Of a DNA stretch of 64,000 bases, positions 1 through 10,267 are shown in pieces. The position numbers were made by a program, and so were the translations under genes. Location: the NCBI RefSeq assembly GCF_000150955.2, contig NC_011678.1, forward strand, positions 825,518-889,517, written 5' to 3'. Within the stretch, counting starts at the first letter, position 1. Each line of letters starts with the position of its first letter. A model generated the notes under the pieces. The model made no database searches. It was not told where the DNA came from and was given only the letters and a program-made list of their open reading frames with translations. Origin of the DNA: Phaeodactylum tricornutum CCAP 1055/1. Lineage: Eukaryota; Bacillariophyta; Bacillariophyceae; Surirellales; Neidiaceae.

Positions 1-1194
1 TTGATCGTCCACGATCGTAAGCATGGCTTCAAAGCTAGTCAGTATAAACAAACATATTTCCTTCCGTCCTAGCTCCGCAGCGTAATGCAATGCTGTTCGG
101 CCACACGAGTCAACCGCATTGATGGACAGACCTTCGCTGGATCCTTTCGGACCATCGTCGGTCTGTCTCCAGCTCAAAAGCGACAAAGCTGTATTGTTGC
201 GTTCCAGACTTCGATGGCTGTACTCCTCCCGTGTAGTAGGGGCGTTTCTCGGAGGGAATGGTATGATTTGTTTTGATGAATCCCTTCGCCGCGACTCTTT
301 ACTTTGGAAAAAGCGACCAATTGCTCGAGCGGCTTTTTTCGCTTGTTCGGTAGTGGAATGCTGTCGATTGTCGACCAGCAGCTCCACTGCCAATGCTTGC
401 GCGCCTCGAATCCCAAAATCTTCGTCCAGCACTTTGCTGGCCTGTAATTCCAACCAGGACTGCTCGATGTACGTCAGACCACCCGCCACTAGATGCAAAG
501 CAGTTCGTCCCATTCCATTTTTTTTATCCGGGTCGACTTGATCATGCTCCAACATGAGACGAACCAGCTCAACGTGACCCAATCGAACAGCTTCGTGCAG
601 AGGGGTCGTCATATGTACATCTTGAATAGGATCCAGCGTTGACATTGCAGGAGTACCTTCCGTCCTGTGTGGTGTACGAACGCGTCCTCCCCAAAGGTTT
701 AGAGCTTGCCGGGCGCCTGTCGTCTTGCGCAAAGATGAGGAATGTTGACGAGAATTCGTGGCGAATAGTGAGCTTGCATTCTTTTCTTCGTGAAAACTTG
801 TGTCGTCGTAGGAATCGTTCGGGTCCTTGTAATCGTCGAGCGTGAACGGATCGGAAGGCTTCATGTAAAGCTGTAGGATGTTCACAGTGGACGTGTCCCC
901 AGAAGGGGACGACTGCACTGATTCTGGGCCAGTGCCCTGTGTTTCATTCGAAGGCGTCTTTTTCAAACGATGCTTTTTCGAAAGAATCTTGTTGAGTAGA
1001 GGACGCCGTGGGCGCTTACTATTTTCCTGGTGTTCTCGTTCCGCCGCCAGCCGTTCGGTGCGTGTCCAATCTTCCCAGTCCTGTGCCGTCGCCTGATACA
1101 TACAGCAAGCACGATCGCCGTCTTCGTCCGCAAAAGCCCGCCACAGACGCCGTCGCAACGAACGTATCATCACCGATCTCGAAGTCTCCGCCAT
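1..1194 (-). CDS. Ankyrin-repeat protein, C-terminus cut by window edge
   Basis: A single open frame runs leftward from an ATG at 1192-1194 through the window edge, giving at least 398 codons with no stop. The first ~200 residues are basic and charged (W-rich segment near residues 40-50, KRPRRP-like stretch near 65) and match nothing I know. Ankyrin repeats follow: TPLHEA followed by VRLGHVELVRLML (about residues 200-225), then GRTALHL and, nearer the edge, GRTALHYAAELGR. The spacing between the second and third ankyrin helices is widened by a long low-similarity insert. Ankyrin repeats mediate protein binding, so no enzymatic role is implied. The start was chosen because it is the first Met of the open frame; a TGACTGTGA motif lies 59 nt upstream. 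It is divergent from the cysteine-rich gene at 1934. Confidence 0.8.
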   Translation of the reverse strand, partial: MAETSRSVMIRSLRRRLWRAFADEDGDRACCMYQATAQDWEDWTRTERLAAEREHQENSKRPRRPLLNKILSKKHRLKKTPSNETQGTGPESVQSSPSGDTSTVNILQLYMKPSDPFTLDDYKDPNDSYDDTSFHEEKNASSLFATNSRQHSSSLRKTTGARQALNLWGGRVRTPHRTEGTPAMSTLDPIQDVHMTTPLHEAVRLGHVELVRLMLEHDQVDPDKKNGMGRTALHLVAGGLTYIEQSWLELQASKVLDEDFGIRGAQALAVELLVDNRQHSTTEQAKKAARAIGRFFQSKESRRRDSSKQIIPFPPRNAPTTREEYSHRSLERNNTALSLLSWRQTDDGPKGSSEGLSINAVDSCGRTALHYAAELGRKEICLFILTSFEAMLTIVDDQ

Positions 1195-1933
1195 GTCCGA
1201 ATACGGCGCGAGTAAACCAGAAAGGGGATGGACCCGAACCCGAGGATGTCGCTCACAGTCAATTCCTTGTTCTCAAATGCAGCGTTCTCTCTTTCTCTCT
1301 CTCTCTCTAACTTACTCCGATGTAATAGTCGTTAGGATCAGAGTGAGTCGGTTCCTCCCCAAGCGTACGGTTCTGGACCAACAAAATGTAACACCCGACA
1401 CGATTGTCGATCGACGGTTACACACGGAATATGAAAGGTACTCTCGACAGAACAATTGGGGTCCGAGTTTTTGTCGACTGGGTGGCTGTTTCGGATTGCG
1501 TTTGGCCAGGTTTTTCGGTGAAGGGGGTTGGTGAAACAAATGGTTAGGGTAGGGGTACGGAGTTTGTGTTGCTCTATATTTGTAGACAGCTGAATCGAGA
1601 CCATTATCAGCCAAACTCTCGTCTAACTGAAAGTACTCGAAAATGCCCAGGGAAAATTAGTTCCCCTTCGTTCTAGTGGAGAAAAAGTAATACTTACAGT
1701 CCCTTTGGACAATCGAGAGAATGACTAAAATGACCTTTCGAGTTGGTGGTAAAAACGCCACACATTAATAGCCAAATCACAAGAGTACGGACCCTCGTTG
1801 CAAAAGCAAACGCTACAAAGCGAAAATTCATCGTAGTCCCCAATCCATTTGTACACTCCAGGGATCTCCAACAATACAAAAAGACCACGAGAGGCCAAGT
1901 TTTCCAGTTTCGCCTTTTGAAAAGTAGCTCATC
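1195..1933. other. Divergent intergenic region
   Basis: This 739-base gap separates the ankyrin gene (leftward) and the cysteine-rich membrane protein gene (rightward), so it should hold both promoters. It contains a CT-rich microsatellite at about 1284-1308 and the TCACAGTCA nonamer at 1253-1261. Short open frames here look like chance frames. Confidence 0.6.
1253..1261 (-). promoter_or_regulatory. TGACTGTGA motif 59 nt before the ankyrin start codon
   Basis: On the coding strand of the leftward ankyrin gene this reads TGACTGTGA. The same nonamer in the same orientation lies close to several other start codons in the window, so it may mark a transcription start or core promoter. The function is inferred from recurrence only. 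Confidence 0.4.
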
Positions 1934-3358
1934 ATGTCGGACTCCCATCCTCGACCCATTGACCCCGATACCATCGACAACGCCTATGACCCCGACGCTC
2001 GCATGGGAGAACCGTATCGCGCCGAGCGAATGATGGCACCCGCACCCGTGCACCACGGTATTTCTGCTCGTCCGGAGGCCCATCACAACCAAATTGAGGA
2101 TGGCTTTCGTGACGAGGACAACATTGATTTGTATCACGACGACAACATCGATCCCGCTCGAGACGACAACGTTTACCACGATGAAGAGGACGACTTTGAC
2201 CCAACCCGCGACTACGAAGAAGAAGCCAGTAAGCAAGCGAATGGCGAACCGGAAGAACCACGTCGTCGCGAGTTCAAGTATTCCACCGCAAGTATGCCCA
2301 AACGATCAAGATGCCGTAAATGGTGCCTCATCTTTTTACTCTTCCTCCTATTCTTCGCCATTACTACCGGTATTTCTATGCTTATTGATTGGCTTTTCTT
2401 CAGCGACGAGAGTGATAATGCGCCGTTTTATCCCGAACGCGATGGCAACGAAACTTTCCCCCAAGACAAGGTGTTCATCGATCAGGTCTGTTCCGAAGGA
2501 ACCACGGATTTCGATGGCGGTGCTCGCTGTCGAGAGGCCTGTCAACCACAGTTTCTTGAATGCTGCGATCCTTTTAACGAATTCGAAACTCACAATTACA
2601 CGGAATCCTTCCTGAATGCCACGAATACCACGTTACCCCCGGAAGAAGTCTACGACGACGATCTCTTCAAGGAACGTGTCGACACGTGTACGTTCGATAC
2701 CAACGTCCGCGGCTGCATGGCGTATGGAAAGTGTCAGGTTCTCGGTGAATTAGTCGATGCTGCTCCCAGTAACTTGCCCATTCTGTGCAGTGCCCACTAT
2801 CTGGAACAGGATCGTACCAGTTGCGAACAAGCCTGTCAGTCCGTACGCTGCTGCTTTTCGGAAACCAACAAATGCTTGGCCACCAATTTTGACGTCTGCA
2901 TGGACTACGCGCCCTGTCAAAATCTGCGTTCCGGTTTTATCGTTGAAACCGCTCCGGACGATTTGGACAAGGCGTGTTTCTGGGAACTACCGGAGTGTTT
3001 CGAAACGTGTGAAAAGGCCGAATGCTGTGGCAACCCCGATTCGTCCTGTTACAACAATAACTTTTTGTCCTGCCTAACCTATGCACCTTGCACCAACGTG
3101 ACATTGACCAAAGTGGAGGTCCCGCCCATCTACAGTCGCTTGGAAAAACCGCCGGCGGAGTTTGTGTACGCTTGCAACGAAGAAAAAGTCGACGTCCACG
3201 ATGTCGTCGAAAAAACGTGTGTCGAGTATTGCGAGCCGGCAATGTGTTGCTACAATCAGAACCCAACCGAAAATTGCTTTCGAGACGATCCCTTGGGGTG
3301 CATGGCCTGGGATCAGGAATGCCAGGTTATCTTCGAACTTCAGGAAGATCAACCCTAG
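1934..3358 (+). CDS. Single-pass membrane protein with four cysteine-rich repeats
   Basis: This intronless frame encodes 474 residues. Residues 1-120 are hydrophilic and very rich in Asp and Glu; residues about 121-130 are basic (KRSRCRK); 131-155 form one strong hydrophobic segment. There is no N-terminal signal peptide, so a type II topology with an outside C-terminus is likely. The outer part has four tandem units of about 70 to 90 residues, each with the order C...C-x3-C...CC...C...C-x3-C. Examples are CEQACQSVRCC with MDYAPC, and CFETCEKAECC with LTYAPC. N-x-T sequons lie between units. The regular cysteines suggest disulfide-bonded modules at the cell surface or in the secretory lumen. 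I do not recognise a named domain; function is unknown, perhaps adhesion or wall-associated. Confidence 0.85.
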   Translation: MSDSHPRPIDPDTIDNAYDPDARMGEPYRAERMMAPAPVHHGISARPEAHHNQIEDGFRDEDNIDLYHDDNIDPARDDNVYHDEEDDFDPTRDYEEEASKQANGEPEEPRRREFKYSTASMPKRSRCRKWCLIFLLFLLFFAITTGISMLIDWLFFSDESDNAPFYPERDGNETFPQDKVFIDQVCSEGTTDFDGGARCREACQPQFLECCDPFNEFETHNYTESFLNATNTTLPPEEVYDDDLFKERVDTCTFDTNVRGCMAYGKCQVLGELVDAAPSNLPILCSAHYLEQDRTSCEQACQSVRCCFSETNKCLATNFDVCMDYAPCQNLRSGFIVETAPDDLDKACFWELPECFETCEKAECCGNPDSSCYNNNFLSCLTYAPCTNVTLTKVEVPPIYSRLEKPPAEFVYACNEEKVDVHDVVEKTCVEYCEPAMCCYNQNPTENCFRDDPLGCMAWDQECQVIFELQEDQP

Positions 3359-3497
3359 TCGCTCCGACATTCACAAGAACAGACACGAAAGTATTCATTT
3401 GCCGCAACGATTAACACATATCAACTTTTAAAATGTGGCGTTCGTAACAATAAAGCGTAAATATCTCTACTTCGATTCCAAGCACTAGTAGTGCTGA

Positions 3498-5120
3498 TTA
3501 ATAGTAGCGTTTGCCTTTACGGATTCCTCGTTGATATGCGGAAGACAACGGCGGTGGACTGAGGGATTCTTGGGGGGTTATTTCTCCCCGCAGGGAAACC
3601 CCCATAAGATTACTCGCCTCGGCGTGCGAGAGGTCACCTCGTCCGTACAGATATCCTACCTTGCAGGCAATCGCTTCTTGCGTCATATCGGCGGCGCTGA
3701 CGACACCGGCACTTTCCAACGCCTTACCGACGGCGTAATGTCCCATCATGACGGAGCCGGTGTAACACTGGGTCGAAGCGACGACCAGGATGCCCTTGTC
3801 CGAGGCGTCGGCCAAGAGTTGAATGAAACTTTCCTTAACGGAGGGAATGTTTCCCGTGCCGTACAATTGCAGTACGAGTGCACGGAGCAGGTTCGTTTGG
3901 AGATTGTGATTGATCATTTCTCGAATCATGGCGTCGTCAAAGCCCGGGACGAGTCGAATAGTCAGCACTCTGGTGTCCATCCGTGAGTGCACCCGCAGAG
4001 CGCCCTTGGCGGGCGGCAATACGAGATGCTCGTTTTCGTCAATGGTGATACCAATGGTAGCGAGTGGATCCTGATTGGGCGAGTCGAAGGCCAACAAGCG
4101 GTGGGTATTGACCTTGGTAGCGCGACAGGCCCGCAACAAACGATCGTGAAAAAAGATGCTGACTTCGTTGATGGTATCGCGCGAGGCAAAAATAAGCGCC
4201 ATAATGAGGTTGCGTCTCCCGTCATTGTACGGTTCGCACATGGGTATTTGACTGCCCGTGAAGATGACCGGTTTACCGAGGTTTTCCAACATGAAGGAAA
4301 GTGCGGTGGCCGAGTAGGCCATGGTGTCGGTCCCAATGACAATGACGAAACCGTCGAAATGCAAATAGTTGGCGCGAATATCGTGGGCGAGACGGGCCCA
4401 ATCGGCCGGACCTAGGTCGGAACTATCGTAAAAGGGGAAGTACTCGTGTAGGACCACTTCTGGCATGTTGTCGGCGTGTAGTTCGGGCATTTCCCGCATA
4501 TACTGGGACAGCGCCCCTTCCACCGGAGCCAGCGCCCCACCTTGATTGGGATCCGGAGCCATGGTGAGGGTTCCACCGGTGCACAGGACCAAAACACGCT
4601 TACGTGCGCGGCCGTCTCCTTCGTGTAAGGCAATCTGCGGAATGAATTGGCGGTAATCGTTGTCGTCGTCTTCATCGTCGCTGAGAACGTCGGGTGCCCA
4701 CAAGCGTCCGGCTGCGCGTGTGTGTGTGTAAAGTAGAGCGAGTAAAGCAACCGAGACCACAGTAAAATGCGTCAGTACTCACGTCCAAGAATGTTTGTGT
4801 ATATCTAACGGTGTGTGTCGTATGCCAGGAGTGCAGGGGACACGAAAGGTTCCGATTGACGGAAAGGTATCCAAATCTCACGTACCTGGTGGCTGGAGTG
4901 ATTTTCCCATAAGTTGCCGAAGTCTAGTCTTGTAGGTGGAAGGAGGTTCCACTCCTGCCGTTGGATCACTGCGACCGTTGCTGGGGATGGCATTGTCCTT
5001 GTCCGGTTTGTGAGCGCCGCCACTGCCATCCATCGACAGGGCTCGACGGTTACTACCGACGTACTTTGGAAACCGAGGACCCAGCGTCCTCGAGAATAGC
5101 ACTCTACAACGACTCGTCAT
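3498..5120 (-). CDS. Type I L-asparaginase, two exons
   Basis: Exons are 4886-5120 and 3498-4711; the 174 nt intron has GTACGT and CGCAG borders and joins in phase 1, giving 482 residues. The enzyme hydrolyses asparagine to aspartate and ammonia. The asparaginase signatures are clear: TGGT at about 123-126, GTDTM at about 205-209 (catalytic Thr and the Asp-Thr pair), FTGSQIPM, and the type I feature PGFDDAMIREM. This resembles the bacterial cytoplasmic AnsA type rather than plant Ntn-type enzymes. Exon 1 adds about 78 residues absent from bacterial forms; it starts MTSRCRVLFSRTLG, arginine-rich, and could be a mitochondrial presequence. Longer upstream Met codons exist (to 5426) but read like 5' UTR. 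The gene is divergent from CDC5. Confidence 0.88.
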
Positions 5121-5685
5121 GATTAGGGTTTTGTTCGGAACTGTTCTACGGTGTCTGTCACAAGCAAACGCTAACGAAAAAGTGTGTGGATTTATAATAA
5201 AGGAAATACCGACGTTGTCGAGTTTGGCGTTCGTTTCGGTGTGCGGGGTTCCCGGTGTGGACAGTGATGGACAGTGACGTGACGGTAACGGTAAAAATAT
5301 GATACGTTTTGATTGGGACACGACGGGGTGTTGTCTCAAAGTCTCACTGCAAGAAATGTGATTGGAGGAACCAAGATACGTACCGACGGCAACTTCCAAA
5401 GTAAACCTACCCCTTTGTTTCTTCACAAATACAATTTACTCCGGGTCTCTCAAGTCTGGACCACAATCCGTCTCACCACCAGCAATCGGACTCCTACTAC
5501 CAACGTAGCCATACTTCCACCTAGAAAATCTCGTAGTTCGAACGACCCATGGAGGCACCATGGGAAAGGCCAGGTCGAGAGCCAGCGTTTTCTTCGTAAC
5601 GAACAATTCCAACAACTCTTGACTGTTGTTACCTTTGATCTCTTATTTCCTTCACTAATTATCTCTTATCCTCCTTTTCTTGACC
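5121..5685. other. Divergent promoter region, asparaginase and CDC5
   Basis: This 565-base spacer lies between two start codons on opposite strands. I see no RNA gene, repeat or convincing additional frame; it most likely contains both 5' UTRs and promoters. Confidence 0.5.
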
Positions 5686-8157
5686 ATGGTTCGCGTCTTT
5701 CTGAAAGGCGGGGTTTGGAAGAATTCGGAGGACGAGATCCTCAAGGCCGCCGTCCAGAAGTACGGCAAGCAGCAGTGGGCGCGGGTGGCCTCGTTGCTCA
5801 ACCGCAAGACCGCCAAGCAGGCCAAGGCGCGTTGGCACGAATGGCTCGATCCGGATATACGCAAAACGGAATGGAGTCGCGCGGAAGAAGAAAAACTCCT
5901 GCACCTCGCCAAGCTCCTCCCCTCGCAGTGGAAGACCATTGGACCGCTCGTGGGAAGGACCGCCACGCAGTGTCAGGAACATTACGAAGCACTGCTCGAC
6001 CAAGCGGCGGGAGACAATCCTGAGGAAGATCAGGGTGCTCGGGCGGCCTCGCAGGGACTTCGCGCGGGACAGATTGATTCCCATCCCGAAACCAAACCCG
6101 CACGTCCCGATCCCATCGATATGGACGAAGACGAAATGGAAATGCTACAGGAAGCCCGGGCCCGCTTGGCCAACACGCAGGGGAAAAAAGCCAAACGCAA
6201 ACAGCGCGAAAAAATTCTGGCACAGGCCAAGCGATTGGCGGATTTGCAGAAACGACGGGAACTTAAACAGGCCGGATTGTTGAGCAAGGCGGCGGCGCAG
6301 AAATCCAAAACACGTCGCAACGAAATCGATTTTGGGGTAGAAATTCCCTTTCACAAACCCGCGCCGGGAGGCTTTCATGACACCAGCGACGAAGTAGCCA
6401 GGGCGGAACGGATTCGAGAAAAACGTCGACGCGATGTGGATTATCAAAAAATTAACGAAAACCAGTATCGCTCCAGAGATCGGGAAGCGCTGCAAATGGA
6501 AAAGCGAGAAGCAGCGCGTCTCAAGATTCTGGAGCAGTCCACGGAAAAATACGCGAAACAGGACAAGGAGCAAGAAGAGCAAACTCTGGCACGTCCGCGG
6601 GGAAGTCTCACCTTGCCGGCGCCGACCGTTACGGACGCCGAACTGATGCAAGTAGCCAAGCTACAACAACAGCAGCGTCAGGGTGAAGACGGCTTGGCTA
6701 ACGGATCTGCAGCCACGCAAGCCTTACTGGGAGATTATTCCGATCGACCCCTGCCAACACCCATGCGCACCCCAACCACAGGTAGTGGCGCGACACAGCA
6801 AAGCTTACTCCGCGAAGCCTCGCAACTGCGTGCCTTGGAGCGTACACAAACACCCCTGATCACACCTGGTCAAACAATAGATGATGACGAGGAAGAGTCG
6901 GAACAACCCGGATCCTACGGACAACTCCCTACGGCTGCTGGCGCCACCCCACAAGTGCCGGATCGTGCCGGGGCTGGCCGTACGCCCGGTTCCCTGGCGC
7001 CAACCCATCGCGATCAGTTTGGACTTAATAACAGGGCCGATCATCACCAAGGGGACAACGCTTCAGTCGGGGCAAGCACCTTTGCTAGTAGCCGATACTC
7101 GATTCGTGAATTGGCCCGCCACGAACGGCGTGCCGCGAAACGAGCTCGTCAAGACTTGGAAGCCGCGTTGGCGAGTTTACCGGCACCTCAATACGAGTAC
7201 GAATTGGCGGCACCGGACGACGTGGAAATGGAAGACGGCGCAGTTGAAACAATTTTAGACGAAGCAGACCAAGCCGATTTGGAAGCGGCCGAACGGGAGA
7301 AGCAACGCCGCGAAGCCGAAAAGTTATATCACGCCCGTAACAGTGTGATCAAGCGTAGCGAGCTGCCGCGTCCCTTCTTAATCAACCCGTCGTCGTTACC
7401 AGTTGAAGAAGATACAGCCAAGCGACTGATTCTAAGTGAAATGATTCAACTGCTGCAGCATGACGCCCACGCCTTCCCAGTCCCATATCCAGAGATGGAC
7501 AATGATAAGAAGAAAACGAAAAAGCGTAAACAGGCGAATGAAGTGGAGCACAATATTCCTCTGGAAGTTCCGTTGGATATGATTCCGGAGAATGCTCTCG
7601 AGAATGCCAAGAACTTGATCGATATGGAGCAATCCCTAATTGTCGACGAAAAGATCAATTTCTTGCTGACTTCCAAGAAAGCATCAAGTAGCAGTCATGC
7701 CAAGTCGATGCTCACTAATGCCAATATCACCGCCTCACAAGCCGGAGCGGCCGAGATGTCGTACGGGCCGGGCGGTTGGACGACAACCCAGGACAGCTTG
7801 GAAAGTTTGCGGTTAGAGCTGGAGACCCTGCAGGAAGCCACAGCTTCGTTGCGCCGAAAGAACGACAAACTAGAATCGAAACTGGCGGTCGTCAATGGGG
7901 GGTACGCGAAACGTGCCGGCAAAGCGGGCGACGATATCTTGAAACTGTTTGCCGACACGAACAACGCCAAGATTGAAGAGTCGGTGTACCGTACACTGCA
8001 GTCACACGAGCGACGGGGTGCCGTGTTACGAGTCGAAAAGCTTAAAGAAGAGATAAGCAGTTTAAAAAAGAACGAAGCCGTCTGGCAGAAGGAATACGGT
8101 GAATTGATTCTGGAACGCCGACGCCAAATGATAAAGGCCCAGCCCCCACCATCCTAA
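5686..8157 (+). CDS. CDC5: CDC5-like pre-mRNA splicing factor
   Basis: The protein is 823 residues. CDC5 (CDC5L/Cef1) is a core subunit of the NineTeen complex in the spliceosome and acts in the nucleus. Residues 1-106 hold two Myb repeats nearly identical to the family: the start MVRVFLKGGVWKNSEDEIL, then QQWARVASLLNRKTAKQ and the second repeat with KTEWSRAEEEKLLHLAKLLP and QWKTIGPLVGRTATQC. A basic helical stretch rich in Ala, Lys and Arg follows, then FGVEIPFHKPAPGGFHD, a family hallmark, a Ser/Thr/Pro-rich middle and a C-terminal coiled coil. The usual length is about 800. I chose the ATG at 5686 rather than 5680 because the family begins MVRVF or MPRI. It ends 64 bases from the convergent LamG-like gene. 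Confidence 0.96.
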   Translation: MVRVFLKGGVWKNSEDEILKAAVQKYGKQQWARVASLLNRKTAKQAKARWHEWLDPDIRKTEWSRAEEEKLLHLAKLLPSQWKTIGPLVGRTATQCQEHYEALLDQAAGDNPEEDQGARAASQGLRAGQIDSHPETKPARPDPIDMDEDEMEMLQEARARLANTQGKKAKRKQREKILAQAKRLADLQKRRELKQAGLLSKAAAQKSKTRRNEIDFGVEIPFHKPAPGGFHDTSDEVARAERIREKRRRDVDYQKINENQYRSRDREALQMEKREAARLKILEQSTEKYAKQDKEQEEQTLARPRGSLTLPAPTVTDAELMQVAKLQQQQRQGEDGLANGSAATQALLGDYSDRPLPTPMRTPTTGSGATQQSLLREASQLRALERTQTPLITPGQTIDDDEEESEQPGSYGQLPTAAGATPQVPDRAGAGRTPGSLAPTHRDQFGLNNRADHHQGDNASVGASTFASSRYSIRELARHERRAAKRARQDLEAALASLPAPQYEYELAAPDDVEMEDGAVETILDEADQADLEAAEREKQRREAEKLYHARNSVIKRSELPRPFLINPSSLPVEEDTAKRLILSEMIQLLQHDAHAFPVPYPEMDNDKKKTKKRKQANEVEHNIPLEVPLDMIPENALENAKNLIDMEQSLIVDEKINFLLTSKKASSSSHAKSMLTNANITASQAGAAEMSYGPGGWTTTQDSLESLRLELETLQEATASLRRKNDKLESKLAVVNGGYAKRAGKAGDDILKLFADTNNAKIEESVYRTLQSHERRGAVLRVEKLKEEISSLKKNEAVWQKEYGELILERRRQMIKAQPPPS

Positions 8158-8221
8158 TTGACAGCTCGGTTACGGCGGCTCTTTAAATTATGTTTGAGCC
8201 TTTGTCTATTTTTTCCTTACT

Positions 8222-10267
8222 TTATACAACATCTTGTAGAGGGTCAGGCCCCTCCGTTTCTAAACTACTGGTGCCTTCGGAATGTACACTACATGGTGGT
8301 GAGCTTGCGATGGACCGGTCGCTCTCGACAGAATCGACGCTAAAGTCGTCGATCTCAATCGGTTTCCCCCGAGCCAAGCAGTGAAGGAGATGTCGAATGG
8401 AACAGCAGCAACAACCACCGATGGATAACATAACAATCCAAAACATCAAATCAGCTATTCCAAAGTTCCGTAGGTCTAGGTTGAGAGCTGCGAAGAACCC
8501 CGATTCACCTGTGTCATCGTCAACGTTGTCCGACAAAGCTGGAATAGCTACATTGCCTTCAACTTCAAAACACTCTCGGCGAATTGTTTCGTCTGGACCG
8601 TTCCGGTAGCGAGCATGCTCTTTTGCACTGAGACAGTCCCCTCCTTGGCCGTCGAATATGCGAATCGATATGGAGTCTCCACTACTTTTATCAGTAATAC
8701 TCTCGTACCGTAATGTGTCCAGAAGGAGCTGTGCGTCACTGGGTGTGGCCACAAACGTCATTCGTCGATCGCGGAGGCCATTGCCGACACATTGCCAACT
8801 CGAGTCGGTGCGACTTTGACACACGGTAAACTTTGCTTTGTATCGGACCGAAGCCTCCAGACTTAGCCAGCCGCTATTCGCCGAGAGATCCACTCGTACG
8901 AGATCCAGATCGTGGTCGTTGTCATCACTGAGCTGCAAGCCGTCAATAGTGAAGAGCCCCGGTTGAGTTGGACTCGGAAGCGCTTCCTGGGGTGTCCTCA
9001 AGACTGGACGTACATTGACACGCAGGATCCGCACCGTCTGTACCACTGCCTCAGAATACAGACGCATAGCCTGGTCGACTTTATCAGTCGCGACGAGCCG
9101 AACCGCAAACGAATCGGGTGGTGTGTCTTGTTCTAGCCTTGGTACATTGAAGTAATTTGTCTGGGACAGGGCATACTGTATTCTTACCGTCGTGGATCCC
9201 GGCGCAAGAGGTAGGCGGGTGCCGCTCATGATAGGTTCCTTGAAATTCACAGAGGAGAGAGTACCATGTAGTGGGATTGATACAAGTTCTAATTCCATGG
9301 ACATCGAGGGGGTCCAGTCGGAAGGAGCTCCACTCATAACGATGTCGATCATCTCGGTGGCATCTTGGGAGAGCGAAACGACGGGCTCGGCTAGCAAGAC
9401 TTGTAAATTCGACGGCACGTTAACTGGACCGGGACCTTGGTCGAACAGTTGTGCCGCCTGCTCCGAATCTATAAACTGATCAAAGATGGAAACCTGGTGA
9501 ACGGACCCTAAAAACACAGCCGCTGGGTCTTCTTGGTGGGTGGCAAACAGCTGCACGGTCAAATCGCGGTCCCAATGCGAAAGTGTGACGTCAAAGTTGT
9601 TGGGCACGTCACCTACTAGACTTTTTCCGTTCAGATACACGGCCGTACTGCCGTCTCGCAAACTAATCGCCACGTGTGTAAGAACGGACGTCAAGGTAAT
9701 GTGTGGTAGACGTAGGTGACGGCACGAGTGACCCCCGTCACCATCCGAGAAGCTGAGGAACAAGCGATCGTCCCCTTGTGCAATTTGGAGGTCGTAGCCG
9801 GAACATCCCTTCCAATCGAAATCGGAGTGATTACTTCCGCTATTGTCGGGGGGATCCTTCCGTGCCGTTCCGATAGTTACAATCGGTTGGAGCAATCGTG
9901 ACGATGGCGCTTCGGAGTGGACGTCCGGTCGAAACCACAGTCCAAGGGTTAGACCCGTAACGTCCGGTGCAGTCCCAAAATGTTCCTGTAAGACTCCCGC
10001 CCGAGTGTTGGTTTCGAAGGGAGCGACGGCATACGTGTTTGGAACGAGACGGACGCCGCCGAGCGCGTCACATCGAAACGTGTTGGTGTTTGGCGTCGCG
10101 AAGGACCCCAACAAGGCAGGTTGGTGATCGGCTCGCAGCAGACTGGAATCGTCACAGGTTCCGAGGACGTAACGTTGTATTGGATCAGTCACGGCCAGTG
10201 ATAAGTCGACGGAGAGTGTTCCTACAAAAGCAGCGAGCGCCGCGGCAGTGTTCGATCGTAGCCTCAT
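8222..10267 (-). CDS. Type I membrane protein with LamG-like and cadherin-like regions
   Basis: The frame encodes 681 residues. It begins with a signal peptide (about residues 1-25, ALAAFVGTLSVDLSLA). Residues about 50-290 resemble a concanavalin/LamG jelly-roll, with LTLGLWFRPD near the start, HVAISLRDGSTAVYLNGK in the middle and a GSVHQVSIFDQ end strand. Residues about 300-590 are beta-rich and look like cadherin- or CSPG-type repeats (VNVRPVL, LQLSDDND). One membrane segment at about 612-632 ends in four consecutive cysteines, followed by an acidic and Ser-rich cytoplasmic tail of about 45 residues. It is likely a cell-surface binding or adhesion protein; the ligand is unknown. Domain names rest on fold-like patterns rather than a search. 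The gene is convergent with CDC5. Confidence 0.75.
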   Translation of the reverse strand: MRLRSNTAAALAAFVGTLSVDLSLAVTDPIQRYVLGTCDDSSLLRADHQPALLGSFATPNTNTFRCDALGGVRLVPNTYAVAPFETNTRAGVLQEHFGTAPDVTGLTLGLWFRPDVHSEAPSSRLLQPIVTIGTARKDPPDNSGSNHSDFDWKGCSGYDLQIAQGDDRLFLSFSDGDGGHSCRHLRLPHITLTSVLTHVAISLRDGSTAVYLNGKSLVGDVPNNFDVTLSHWDRDLTVQLFATHQEDPAAVFLGSVHQVSIFDQFIDSEQAAQLFDQGPGPVNVPSNLQVLLAEPVVSLSQDATEMIDIVMSGAPSDWTPSMSMELELVSIPLHGTLSSVNFKEPIMSGTRLPLAPGSTTVRIQYALSQTNYFNVPRLEQDTPPDSFAVRLVATDKVDQAMRLYSEAVVQTVRILRVNVRPVLRTPQEALPSPTQPGLFTIDGLQLSDDNDHDLDLVRVDLSANSGWLSLEASVRYKAKFTVCQSRTDSSWQCVGNGLRDRRMTFVATPSDAQLLLDTLRYESITDKSSGDSISIRIFDGQGGDCLSAKEHARYRNGPDETIRRECFEVEGNVAIPALSDNVDDDTGESGFFAALNLDLRNFGIADLMFWIVMLSIGGCCCCSIRHLLHCLARGKPIEIDDFSVDSVESDRSIASSPPCSVHSEGTSSLETEGPDPLQDVV

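Noticed and set aside
1694-2236. 180-codon antisense frame over the start of the cysteine-rich gene
   Set aside because: It is the complement of the Asp/His-rich coding region and consists of low-complexity Val stretches.
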